From NCBI RefSeq assembly GCF_024721175.1, contig NZ_CP099399.1:3490001-3554000 (forward strand): a stretch of 64,000 nt of DNA, in the 5' to 3' direction. A program made the position numbers and the translations under genes. The notes below the pieces were generated by a model. That model was not told the DNA's origin. It searched no databases and worked only from the letters and a program-made list of their open reading frames with translations. This DNA is from Rhizobium sp. Pop5 (GTDB lineage: Bacteria > Pseudomonadota > Alphaproteobacteria > Rhizobiales > Rhizobiaceae). Shown here one piece after another: positions 27,809 through 36,723 of this stretch (position 1 is the stretch's first letter; each line of letters starts with the position of its first letter).

Positions 27809-30800
27809 TCACTCAGCTGCCAACGCCGGCGGATATCTGTCATCCGCCTCTTCCTGGGTGGCGTCGGCATCCCGGCCTGGCTCGTCCTTCGTCTTCGGCT
27901 CCCGGCCGAAGAAAAGGGCGTAACCGGCGGGCAGAACCAGAATGGTAAGCACTGTCGCGACGAGGATGCCGCCCATCATCGCGTAGGCGAGCGGCCCCCA
28001 GAAGACACCGCGCGAGATCGGGATCAGCGCCAGCACGGCGGTCAGCGCCGTCAGCATGATCGGCCGGAAACGCCGCACGGCCGCGCCGACGATCGCCTCC
28101 TGCCGGTGCATGCCGGCCTTGATATCCTGGTCGATCTGGTCGACCAGGATGATCGAGTTGCGCATGATGATGCCAAGCAGCGCGATGACGCCGAGGATCG
28201 CCACGAAGCCGAAAGGTGCGCCGCTGATCAGCAATGCGGCCGCAGCCCCGATGATTCCGAGTGGTCCGGTCGCGAGCACCAGCATCGCCTTGCCGAAATG
28301 CTGGAGCTGCACCATCAGCAGCACGACGATGACGGCGAGCATGATCGGCGCTTTGGCGGCGATCGACATCTGGCTTTCCGCCGCATCCTCGGCGCCGCCC
28401 TGGATTTCGACCTTGTAGCCGGCCGGAAGGCTGTCGCGCAGGTCCTTCATGTCGGCATACATCTTCATGACGACGTCGTTCGGCTGCACGCCGTCGGGCA
28501 GCGTCGCGCGCACGGTGATCGTCGGCAGCCGGTTGCGCCGCCATTCAATGCCCTGCTCCATGACAGGCACGACCTTGGCGACTTGCGAGACCGGCACGAA
28601 GCCACCGAAATCCGTCGGGACGTAGACGGAGTTGACCGCGGAGAGCAGCGAGCGGCTGGCCTCCGGCTCACGGGCGACGATCGAGACCGTCTCTTCTCCG
28701 TCGCGGAAATCGTCGAGCGGCGCGCCGGACATGGCGGTCTGCAGCATCTGGCGCACGCGCTGCGAGGTGACGCCGAGCGCCCGGGCACGATCCTGGTCGA
28801 TCACCAGCTTCATCGCCGGCACCTGTTCCAGCCAATCGTCATGGATGGCGCCGAGCATCGGGTTAGCCTCGAAGCGTGCCTTCACCTGATCGGCGATTTC
28901 ACGCACTTCCTGGCGGTCAGGCCCCATGACGCGCATCTGCACCGGCCAGCCTGTGGGCGGGCCGAGGAACAGGCGGTCGACCTTGCCGCGGATCGAGGGG
29001 AAGTCCTCCGCAAGGATCGTGCGCAGCTTGACGATCAGCCGTTCGCGCGCTGGTTCGTCCTTGGCCATGACGAGAAGCTGGGCGAAGTTCGGATTGCGCA
29101 GCTGCTGGTCGAGCGGCAGGAAGAAACGCGGAGCGCCTTCGCCGATATAGGTGGCGATGAACCGCTTGTCGGGATCGTCCATCATCTTCGCTTCGAGCGC
29201 CTTCGCCTGCACCTCGACTTCTTTGATGCTGGTGCCTTCGGGCAGCCAGAGATCGACGAGGATTTCCGGCCGCGAGGATTGCGGGAAGAAATTCTGCGGA
29301 ATGAACTGGAACGCCCAGAGGCTGGTGACGAACGTGCCGAGCGTCAAGAGCAGCACGATGACCCGATGGCGAACCGCCCAGGCGACCGTGCCGCGCAGCC
29401 GCCGGTAGAAGCTCGTGTCGAAAGCGTCGCGATGCTCGCCGGCGTGATGACGCTGCTTGAGGATCATGTAGCCGAGCCATGGCGTGAAATAGACCGCGAC
29501 GAACCACGAGGTGACCAGCGCGATGCCGACGACATAAAACAGCGAACGGACGTATTCGCCGGCCGTCGATGCGGCGAAACCAACGGGAATGAAGCCGGCC
29601 GTGGTGATCAACGTACCCGTCAGCATCGGGAAGGCGGTCGACGAATAGGCAAAACTTGCCGCGTCGATCTTGACGAGCCCTTCCTCGAGTTTTCGCTCCA
29701 TCATTTCGACGACGATCATCGCGTCGTCGACGAGCAGGCCGAGCGCGATGATGAGCGCGCCGAGCGAGATGCGCTGCAGGTCGATGCCGAGTTCGTACAT
29801 CAGCGCGAAGGTGGCGGCGAGCACCAGCGGAATGGCGATGGCGATGACGAGGCCCGAGCGCCAGCCGATCGACAGGAACGAGACGACAAGCACGATGATA
29901 AGTGCCTCGCCGAGCGCATGCATGAACTCGCTGATCGCGTCCGTCACCACGTCGGGCTGGTTGGCGATCTGATCGACCGCGACACCGTAGGGCAGCGCCT
30001 CCTCGAAGCGCTGATAGGTCGCCTCCACATCCTTGCCGACATCGGTGACGTTGAAGCCCTTGGCCATGACGACGCCGACCTGAACGCTTTCGTGGCCGTT
30101 GAAACGGTACTTGCGCTGATAGGGGTCTTCAAGCCCGGAACTGACGGTGGCGATATCGCCAAGTCGCGTCACCTGGCCGCCGGCGCGAAGGCGCAGCTCG
30201 CGGATATCGGCCGCCTTCTTGACATCGCCTTCGACCGAAATGCGCACCGAGCGCAGGCCGGTATCGACGGAGCCTGCCGGATCGACATTGTTCTGGCCCT
30301 TGATGGCGTTCTGCAGATCTGGGATGGTCAGGCCGCGCTCGGCGAGGGACTTGGAGGAGACGTCGATATAGATCTTCTCCGGCTGGTCGCCGATGATGAC
30401 GGCCTTCTCGACTCCCGGCGTCGTCAACAGCATGTCGCGCGCCTGGATCGCGAACTTCTTCAGTTCCGGATAGGAATAGCCGTCGCCGCTGATCGAATGC
30501 AGCGTGATGAAGGTATCGCCGAACTCGTCGTTGAAATAGGGGCCGAGCAGGCTCTGCGGCAGTTCGTTGGAAATGTCGCCGACCTTCTTGCGCACCTGGT
30601 AGAAGGCATCCGCCACATCCTTCGAATTGGTGTCGCCCTTGACCTGCAGCATAATGATCGTGCTGCCCGCCCGCGTATAGGACTTCACCCAGTCGAGATG
30701 CGGCGTTTCCTGCAGTTTGCGCTCGATCTTGTTGACGACCTGATCTTCCATTTCCTGAATGGAAGCGCCCGGCCAGATCGCCTGGACGACCATGACGCGG

Positions 30801-30952
30801 AATGTGAATTCGGGATCTTCGCGCTGGCCCATGCGCATCAGGCCGAGCACGCCGGTGATGATGATCAGCCCGAAGAGGAAACGGGCAATGCTCGGATGCC
30901 CGATCGCCCAGCGCGACAGATTGAAGGGCCGCTTTTCCGTGGTGGCGTCCAT
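27809..30952 (-). CDS. RND efflux pump inner-membrane transporter
   Basis: A 1047-residue proton-driven RND transporter of the AcrB/MexF superfamily with the two-fold repeat of 12 helices and two large periplasmic loops. Helix IV carries the proton-relay pair in LGLLVDDAMIVVEMMER. The N-terminus (RFLFGLIIITGVLGLMRMG, then EDPEF) resembles the subgroup often annotated as multidrug/solvent pumps rather than metal pumps. It follows its periplasmic adaptor by 26 bases. No outer-membrane channel is encoded here, so it must use a remote TolC-like protein. Substrate unknown. Confidence 0.93.
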   Translation of the reverse strand: MDATTEKRPFNLSRWAIGHPSIARFLFGLIIITGVLGLMRMGQREDPEFTFRVMVVQAIWPGASIQEMEDQVVNKIERKLQETPHLDWVKSYTRAGSTIIMLQVKGDTNSKDVADAFYQVRKKVGDISNELPQSLLGPYFNDEFGDTFITLHSISGDGYSYPELKKFAIQARDMLLTTPGVEKAVIIGDQPEKIYIDVSSKSLAERGLTIPDLQNAIKGQNNVDPAGSVDTGLRSVRISVEGDVKKAADIRELRLRAGGQVTRLGDIATVSSGLEDPYQRKYRFNGHESVQVGVVMAKGFNVTDVGKDVEATYQRFEEALPYGVAVDQIANQPDVVTDAISEFMHALGEALIIVLVVSFLSIGWRSGLVIAIAIPLVLAATFALMYELGIDLQRISLGALIIALGLLVDDAMIVVEMMERKLEEGLVKIDAASFAYSSTAFPMLTGTLITTAGFIPVGFAASTAGEYVRSLFYVVGIALVTSWFVAVYFTPWLGYMILKQRHHAGEHRDAFDTSFYRRLRGTVAWAVRHRVIVLLLTLGTFVTSLWAFQFIPQNFFPQSSRPEILVDLWLPEGTSIKEVEVQAKALEAKMMDDPDKRFIATYIGEGAPRFFLPLDQQLRNPNFAQLLVMAKDEPARERLIVKLRTILAEDFPSIRGKVDRLFLGPPTGWPVQMRVMGPDRQEVREIADQVKARFEANPMLGAIHDDWLEQVPAMKLVIDQDRARALGVTSQRVRQMLQTAMSGAPLDDFRDGEETVSIVAREPEASRSLLSAVNSVYVPTDFGGFVPVSQVAKVVPVMEQGIEWRRNRLPTITVRATLPDGVQPNDVVMKMYADMKDLRDSLPAGYKVEIQGGAEDAAESQMSIAAKAPIMLAVIVVLLMVQLQHFGKAMLVLATGPLGIIGAAAALLISGAPFGFVAILGVIALLGIIMRNSIILVDQIDQDIKAGMHRQEAIVGAAVRRFRPIMLTALTAVLALIPISRGVFWGPLAYAMMGGILVATVLTILVLPAGYALFFGREPKTKDEPGRDADATQEEADDRYPPALAAE

Positions 30953-30978
30953 GGTCCTGTTTCCCTCTTGCGACGCGA

Positions 30979-32118
30979 TTAGCGAACGGCCTGGTCGGTA
31001 TCGGCCAGGGCCGACTGCTGGTTCGGCACCTTCACCTTCAGGTCCTCGTGCATGAACTGGGTGCCGGCCGATACGACGAGATCGCCGGTATCCAGGCCTT
31101 CGGTCACATGCACGCCGTCGCCGGTGAAATCGGCGACCTTGATGTCGCGGCCATGCACGGTCGCCGTGTCGCGGTCGACGGTCCAGACCATCTTCTTGCC
31201 GTCCTTTTCAGCAAGCGCGCTGAGCGGAATCGAGACATAGCTGTTGGCGTTGCTGACATTGGCCTCGATCGTCGCGGTCATGCCGAGCAGGATGCGCGGA
31301 TCGTTCGGCAGGCTCACCCGGACCGCGAAAGTGCGCGACTGCTGGTCGGCGCTGCCGGAAACCTCGCGCACCTTGCCGTCGAGCACCAGTTTGTCGTCGG
31401 CCCAGAAGCTTGCCTTGACCGTCTTGCCGGGCTTGAATTCAGCAATGTCGTTTTCCGGAACTGCGATCTGCACCTCCTTCTCGCCGTCGACGGCGACGGT
31501 GACGACGGGGCTGCCGGAGCCGACGACCTGGCCGATATCGGCGTTGATCGCGGTCACAATGCCGGTCTGGCCGGCCTTTAGCTCGGTATAGCTCACCTGG
31601 TTTTTCGCCTGATCAAGTGCGGACAGCGCGGCATCGCGCTGCGAGATTGCCTGGTCGTGGCTGAGCGCTGCTTGTTCGAGCTGCGACTTCGGCGCGACGC
31701 TCTTGTCGAAAAGCTGCTCGGCGCGCTTGTTGGCGAGATCGGCGGTTTCCACGCCCCTTTCCGCCGAGGCGAGATTGGCGTCCGCCGTCTTGACCGCGAG
31801 CTGATAATCCGTGGCGTCGACACGGGCGAGAACATCGCCCGGCGTTACCCGGTCACCGATATCGACGAGACGCTCGGTGATCTTGCCGGCGACACGAAAG
31901 CCGAGGTTCATCTCCGTGCGCGCCTTGACCGAACCGGAATAATCGAGCTTGCGCGTATCGCCGGCCTTGGCGATCTCGACGACTTTCACTGGGCGGACGA
32001 CTTCCTTGACCTCAGCCTTTTCCTCCGAACAGGCGGAAACGCCGATGCCGATGGCGCCGATGAGCACGAGGCCGGCGGCGGACGGCATGCGATGGCTGAG
32101 GGTCTTGAGCGAAAACAT
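30979..32118 (-). CDS. RND efflux periplasmic adaptor (membrane fusion) lipoprotein
   Basis: A 379-residue adaptor with a lipoprotein signal ending IGVSAC, a lipoyl/hairpin region (ANLASAERGVETADLANKRA) and beta-barrel (LGFRVAGKITERLVDIGDRV). It bridges the inner-membrane pump and an outer-membrane channel. ATG 32118 has AGGAG eight bases upstream; a longer frame to 32241 lies in the TetR gene. Encoded between the TetR regulator and the pump, all on one strand. Confidence 0.92.
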   Translation of the reverse strand: MFSLKTLSHRMPSAAGLVLIGAIGIGVSACSEEKAEVKEVVRPVKVVEIAKAGDTRKLDYSGSVKARTEMNLGFRVAGKITERLVDIGDRVTPGDVLARVDATDYQLAVKTADANLASAERGVETADLANKRAEQLFDKSVAPKSQLEQAALSHDQAISQRDAALSALDQAKNQVSYTELKAGQTGIVTAINADIGQVVGSGSPVVTVAVDGEKEVQIAVPENDIAEFKPGKTVKASFWADDKLVLDGKVREVSGSADQQSRTFAVRVSLPNDPRILLGMTATIEANVSNANSYVSIPLSALAEKDGKKMVWTVDRDTATVHGRDIKVADFTGDGVHVTEGLDTGDLVVSAGTQFMHEDLKVKVPNQQSALADTDQAVR

Positions 32119-32168
32119 CTTCCGCACTCCTGGATCGTTTCGGGGGTCATGACGGCGGCTGCCGTCCG

Positions 32169-32777
32169 TTATTTCTTCAGGGCTCTGATCACGTAGTCGA
32201 TCAGTTCGTCGACGCTTGCGCGGTTGGTTTTCGCAAGGCATTGCGCCACCATTTGCGGGTGGCAGAGATTGATCGTCGCCGCGCCGAAGCAGCGCGAGGC
32301 GACGACCGGGTCCTGCTCGGCAAACTCGCCAGTGGCGATGCCTTCGGCAATGATTTCGGCAATGAGATCATGGACGCGATCGATATGTTTCTCGATGACA
32401 TGCCAGTCGCGCTCGATCGCGACGATGATCATCTCGTGCACCTTCATCTCGTCGAGCATCGTATCCATCGTCCATTGATACTGGGTCTCGACATAGAGGC
32501 GCAGCCGTTCGCTGGCGCTGAGCGGCTGGTGGCGGATGTCATAAGCGAGCTGATAGCAGGTGGCGAGCATGCGCCCGCAGAGAGCCTGGTGGATCTCAAC
32601 CTTGGAGGCAAAGAAGCGATAGATATTGGCGGGCGACATGCCGAGATCGCGGGCGATGTCGGCCACTGTCGTCTTGCTGTAGCCGTAGTGACGGAACAGC
32701 CGCTCGGCCGAATCCAGAATGCGCGTGACATTCTCTTGCCGCGTGATGTCGAGCGTATTTTCCGTGGTGTCGTCCAT
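32169..32777 (-). CDS. TetR-family repressor of the RND efflux operon
   Basis: A 202-residue repressor with a TetR HTH (KTTVADIARDLGMSPANIYR, then FFASKVEI) and a C-terminal domain of the TetR_C type. It is the first gene of the efflux operon, 50 bases before the adaptor. A long perfect inverted repeat 20 bases upstream of its start is the likely autoregulatory operator, so the whole operon would be derepressed by a pump substrate. Confidence 0.92.
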   Translation of the reverse strand: MDDTTENTLDITRQENVTRILDSAERLFRHYGYSKTTVADIARDLGMSPANIYRFFASKVEIHQALCGRMLATCYQLAYDIRHQPLSASERLRLYVETQYQWTMDTMLDEMKVHEMIIVAIERDWHVIEKHIDRVHDLIAEIIAEGIATGEFAEQDPVVASRCFGAATINLCHPQMVAQCLAKTNRASVDELIDYVIRALKK

Positions 32778-32796
32778 GAGTTTCGATGCCTCGAAT

Positions 32797-32830
32797 TACG
32801 ACTGACGATTTTTGAATTTCGTCAGTCGTA
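32797..32830 (-). promoter_or_regulatory. TetR operator palindrome of the efflux operon
   Basis: Perfect 12-base inverted repeat TACGACTGACGA / TCGTCAGTCGTA with a 10-base AT-rich spacer, located 20 bases upstream of the TetR start codon. Length, symmetry and position fit an operator for a TetR dimer or pair of dimers. Confidence 0.75.
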
Positions 32831-32980
32831 AAATATCAGGCATCATTTGTCAAGCTGCGCGCGGAGGCCGGCGGCTTGAGCATGGTCAATTTTCGAGAAG
32901 ATGTGGCGACGAGCGTCAGCCACAATTGAAAAGTGCCGCGACGTCAAACGCGCGGCACTTCATCGATAAAAGGAGAAAAA

Positions 32981-33412
32981 TCAGGCAAGCTTGACGTCGA
33001 GCGTAACCGGAACGGCTGCCAGCGCCTTGGAAATCGGGCAGCCGGCCTTTGCCTTGTTGGCGAGCTCGGTGAAAGTCGCCTCGTCGGCGCCGGGGATGCG
33101 GCCGGAGAGCGAGAGATGGATGGCGGTAATGGCAAAGCCGCCCTCGACGCTTTCGAGCGTCACCTTGGCAGAGGTTTCCATATGCTCGGCGGTAAAGCCG
33201 GCTTCGCCGAGGATCAAAGACAGCGCCATGGTGAAGCAGCCGGCATGGGCGGCACCTATCAGTTCTTCCGGGTTGGTGCCGGGAATGCCTTCGAAGCGGC
33301 TCGCAAAGCCGTAGGGATAATCCTTCAGGGCGCCGCTCTGGGTCGAGATCAGGCCCTTGCCGTCCTTGAGGCCGCCGCTCCAATGAGCCGAAGCCGTGCG
33401 ATTGATCTGCAT
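32981..33412 (-). CDS. OsmC-family peroxiredoxin-like protein
   Basis: A 143-residue OsmC-type thiol peroxidase. The two reactive cysteines are at about residues 59 (AHAGCFTMAL) and 125 (KAGCPISKAL), and the N-terminal barrel start is RTASAHWSGGLKDGKG. It would reduce organic hydroperoxides or act in osmotic and oxidative stress. ATG 33412 has AGGAGG upstream; upstream in-frame codons lack homology. Stands alone, divergent from the DoxX-like gene. Confidence 0.92.
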   Translation of the reverse strand: MQINRTASAHWSGGLKDGKGLISTQSGALKDYPYGFASRFEGIPGTNPEELIGAAHAGCFTMALSLILGEAGFTAEHMETSAKVTLESVEGGFAITAIHLSLSGRIPGADEATFTELANKAKAGCPISKALAAVPVTLDVKLA

Positions 33413-33670
33413 GCCGTCCTCCTGTTTCGATTGAGCTTTCGAGGGCGGCGGAATGCCGCCCATCCGGAAAGAGGACGTCGACGTCCCCACCGGCAATATA
33501 ACGCTCTATCGGACGAAGACGACAGCTTCATAACCCAAATCCTCAGTGCCGACGGCAGCTTCGCCGGGCGGTAAGAATGGAAGGGTTGCGCAAGCGAGAT
33601 TTTTTATTCGCCGTGTCGGATATCGGGCGCTTCGTCCGTCATAATGGAAGCTCAAATAGGAGAGTTCGGA

Positions 33671-34066
33671 ATGGCCAGAGCAATCGCAATCATCATCGCC
33701 CGCATCATCTTCAGCTTCATCTTCTTCATGGCAGCCGGCTTCAAGTTCGCCGATATCGGCGCGACGGCAGGCTATATCGCCGCAGCCGGCTTCCCGATGG
33801 CGACCTTCCTCACCTGGGTCGCTGCCTTCTTCGAGATCGCCCTGGCTCTCGCCTTCATATCGGGCGCCTTCTTCACCGAGGCGAGTCTGCTTGCGGGCAT
33901 CTACGTGATCTTCCTTGCCTTCTCCTTCCACGGCCCTTCCCATTGGCAGCAGAACCAAGCCGAATTCGGCTTCTTCGTCGATCACTTCACCTTCTTCGCC
34001 GGCCTGCTTTTTGCCGCGGTCCACGGCCCGGAAAAATGGGCGCTTCGCCACAGCCTGGTCAAATAA
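33671..34066 (+). CDS. DoxX-like membrane protein
   Basis: A 131-residue protein with four predicted membrane helices; ARIIFSFIFFMAAGFKFADI and the middle LTWVAAFFEIALALAF are typical of DoxX/DoxD relatives (YqjF-like). Function unknown, with a possible role in redox stress. ATG 33671 has AGGAG at about nine bases. The conserved Cys residues of thiol-active members are absent. It is unrelated in position to the DoxX gene at 2592-3029. Confidence 0.85.
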   Translation: MARAIAIIIARIIFSFIFFMAAGFKFADIGATAGYIAAAGFPMATFLTWVAAFFEIALALAFISGAFFTEASLLAGIYVIFLAFSFHGPSHWQQNQAEFGFFVDHFTFFAGLLFAAVHGPEKWALRHSLVK

Positions 34067-34146
34067 GGTTTCGGTTCAATATCGTTCCGGAACCAAGAGC
34101 CCTTGCGATCATTGCTTCTCCGCGGTCAGGCAAAGAGGAGTGGCTC

Positions 34147-34356
34147 ATGGTGCTGGAAGGAAAGAGCGCATTGGTGACGGGGGCAGGCTCCGGCATCGGC
34201 AAGGCGACCGCATTGAAGCTCGCCGCCGAAGGCGCAGGGGTCGCGGTTCTCAGCCGCACGGAAAGCGAGGTGCTGGAAACCTGCCGGGATATTGAGCCTG
34301 CTGCGATAAGGCAATTCGGAGATCAGTTGTTCAGCCGGGCACTGTCGAGCGTGTAA
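34147..34356 (+). pseudogene. Short-chain dehydrogenase, N-terminal fragment
   Basis: An intact start (AGGAG, then ATG 34147) leads into a classic SDR cofactor-binding half: ALVTGAGSGIGKATALKLAA with the VLSRTESE arm. Homology stops after about 49 residues (ETCRDIE), near 34295; the next 20 codons are the antisense of the end of the cyclase gene and a stop occurs at 34356. A normal SDR has about 250 residues with an active-site YxxxK, all missing. This is a remnant of a gene cut by deletion or rearrangement. Confidence 0.8.
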
Positions 34357-35540
34357 AGTTCCCGCGCACGCTGTACGCCACGCAACGCATAGCGCCCGAC
34401 GCAAGCGAGGGATGCGCGCTGTTCCTCCGGTATCGCCGCTGCAAAATCGGACGAGATCAACAGGTTGAGATCGACCGAACGGCACATCGAGGCAATGCGG
34501 CTGACCTCGTTGACGGCAGGGCCGATCACCGTGAAGTCCAGCCGGTCCTGGCTGCCGATATTGCCGTAGAACACATCGCCGATGTGCAGGCCGATATAGA
34601 CGTCGGTCGTCGGCCTGCCGTCGGCCGCGCGCGCGGCGTTCAGCTTGGCGAGCTTTTCCCGCAGCAGCGATTCGGCGCTAAGTGCAGCGCGGCACATCTC
34701 GGCCGGCACCTCGCCCTTGAAGATGGCGAGTACGCCGTCGCCGATGAGCTTCAGCACGTTGCCACCCGCCTCATGGACCGCCGAGATCGCCACCTCGCTG
34801 TAATCGTTGAGCAGCGGGATGATTTCCTCCGGTGGCACGCGATCGGAAATCTTGGTGTAGTTCAACAAATCGGAAAACCAGAGCGCGGCCGAAATCCGTT
34901 CCGATTTGCCGCGGGTGATCTTGCCTTCCATCACCTGGCGCGCCGCATCCTCGCCGAGATAGACTTCCGCTATGGTGCGCGCGATACGCCCGAGCGCGAT
35001 GCACTTGATCGCCAGCCCGAGGACCGGCACGAGCTTGCGCAAGATGGCGAGATCGTGGTCGGAAAAGCCCTCGGGATGTTTGGTCGCGAAATGCGAGAAA
35101 AAGCAATCCATTTCACCGATCGTGCCGGCTTCGCTGAAACGATGCATCATCGCCACGAAATCGGTGTTGCCGGCTTCCACGATCTTGTCGAGCATGGTGA
35201 AATCGATCGGATCGCCGAAGCCGATGCGTCGGCGCACCTCCCGCTCGTTGCCCGACCAGAGATGGTAGAAGGCCGAACGCTGCCAGCTCGACGCCGCTTC
35301 GCCCGAACTCGTCGGACCATATTCGAATTCAGTCTCTATCTCCTCCTCGCTGTCCCAGCGGAAGGCCCGGCCTTCATGAACCGGGTGTAGCGTGTCCATC
35401 AGCGCCATGCCGCGGTCAAGCGGCAGGCCCGCATCCCGACAGGCCGCGCAGAAGCCGGTCATCAGCTCGGCTTCGGAAGCGCCCTTCAGCCCCTGCTCCG
35501 TGACCCAGGCTGCGATACTGCTGACGTCGCTGTAATCCAT
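34323..35540 (-). CDS. Class III adenylate/guanylate cyclase
   Basis: About 405 residues without membrane helices. The C-terminal cyclase domain (residues about 215-390) has both metal-binding Asp residues (ALWFSDLLNYT and IGDGVLAIF), the base-specifying Lys and Asp (KLIGDG, RLDFTVIGP) and the transition-state Asn/Arg (VNEVSRI), so it should be active. The N-terminal domain is shared with the cyclase at 57494-58717 and is probably a sensor. ATG 35540 has GGGGTGAG upstream; ATG 35558 is possible. It converges on the SDR remnant. Confidence 0.9.
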   Translation of the reverse strand: MDYSDVSSIAAWVTEQGLKGASEAELMTGFCAACRDAGLPLDRGMALMDTLHPVHEGRAFRWDSEEEIETEFEYGPTSSGEAASSWQRSAFYHLWSGNEREVRRRIGFGDPIDFTMLDKIVEAGNTDFVAMMHRFSEAGTIGEMDCFFSHFATKHPEGFSDHDLAILRKLVPVLGLAIKCIALGRIARTIAEVYLGEDAARQVMEGKITRGKSERISAALWFSDLLNYTKISDRVPPEEIIPLLNDYSEVAISAVHEAGGNVLKLIGDGVLAIFKGEVPAEMCRAALSAESLLREKLAKLNAARAADGRPTTDVYIGLHIGDVFYGNIGSQDRLDFTVIGPAVNEVSRIASMCRSVDLNLLISSDFAAAIPEEQRASLACVGRYALRGVQRARELYTLDSARLNN

Positions 35541-35603
35541 GTCACTCACCCCGTTCATGCGAAGCTGTAGCGCGAATTCGCCATGGAAGGAAACCCGATT
35601 GGC

Positions 35604-36629
35604 TCAATCGCCAGAGGGCATATTGTAGGGCGTAACGATTTCGATGGAAGAAAGCGAGGCGGGAACCGCCCGCCCCGCTGCCGAAGTCCGGCTCATGATC
35701 GCCCTGAAGGCCGAGCGCGCATCGGTTCTGAGATCGTGATGCAGTACGAAGCCAATCCGCCGTGCAGCAAGCAGAGCGCGATTATCCGCATCCAGATCAT
35801 GGGCGACGAAAACACGGACCGGACGCTTGGCCGCATCGAAGGCCGCGAGCACCGCCCGATTGCCGCCGCCGATCGAATAGACGGCATTGATAGCGGGGTT
35901 AGCCGCAAGGGCTGCCGCTGCAAGCGTTCCCGTCGCGGCATCGGTGCCGTGCCCCTCGCTGATCTCGGTGATGCCGATATCCGGGTAATGGGTACGAATG
36001 ATCCGGCGAAATCCGATTTCACGCTCTTCCTCACCGCGGAACCGCCCGCTCGACAACGTCACCAGTACCTTGCCGCCATCACTTCCGAGGAATTCCCCAA
36101 TCAGATAGGCTGCCGTCTCCCCCGCCGCCCGGTTGTCGGCGCCGGCATAGGCGATGCGCGCCGAATTCGGCAAATCTGTCACCAGCGTTACCACGGGAAT
36201 GCCGGCGGCATCGGCCCGTGCAACGGCAGCGGCCACCTCGGCAACGTCAGGTGCCTTGAGCACGATGCCATGCGTGCCGCGCAGCCGGATGCGATCGAGA
36301 AGCTGGACCAGTTCGGCCGGCTTCATCACCTCGGCAAAGTGGAACCGGCAGCGGAAGACGCCGGGCAGGAAAGCCGCCATCTCCGCCTCGAAGGCGGCGC
36401 GCACCGCGTCGCTGAACCGCTGCGGCGTCTCCATCACGATATCGATCGCCAGCGTTCGCCCGCTGCCCATTGCACCGGCCTGCTGTTTCTCCAGCTCGGC
36501 GATCGCCGCTCTCACCCGCATTTCCGTCTGCCGGCGCACACCCGGCCTGCCGTTCAGCACCCGGTCGACGGTCGCGGTGCTGAGGCCGGCCTGAAAGGCG
36601 ATGTCTTTGACGAGAAAGAGATGCGCCAT
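35604..36629 (-). CDS. LacI-family transcriptional regulator
   Basis: A 341-residue regulator with the LacI HTH (VKDIAFQAGLSTATVDRVLN) and a periplasmic-binding-protein-like effector domain (RTLAIDIVMETPQRFSDAVR, then VFVAHDLDADNR). It is divergent from the PhyH gene with a 94-base gap, which marks that gene and perhaps the following SDR and SMP-30 genes as its targets. I see no clear palindrome in the gap. Confidence 0.92.
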   Translation of the reverse strand: MAHLFLVKDIAFQAGLSTATVDRVLNGRPGVRRQTEMRVRAAIAELEKQQAGAMGSGRTLAIDIVMETPQRFSDAVRAAFEAEMAAFLPGVFRCRFHFAEVMKPAELVQLLDRIRLRGTHGIVLKAPDVAEVAAAVARADAAGIPVVTLVTDLPNSARIAYAGADNRAAGETAAYLIGEFLGSDGGKVLVTLSSGRFRGEEEREIGFRRIIRTHYPDIGITEISEGHGTDAATGTLAAAALAANPAINAVYSIGGGNRAVLAAFDAAKRPVRVFVAHDLDADNRALLAARRIGFVLHHDLRTDARSAFRAIMSRTSAAGRAVPASLSSIEIVTPYNMPSGD

Positions 36630-36723
36630 GAGCTCCGTCTGATGGTTTTTTGATGGATTGCTGATCTATATCACTTCGCAGCCCGGCGTATAGTGCCGCC
36701 ATCGGAACCAGGGAGGAACCGCT

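Noticed and set aside
27758..30982. A 1074-codon frame antisense to the RND pump
   Set aside because: Composition is rich in Arg, His and Asp as expected of an antisense shadow; the pump frame has clear family motifs.
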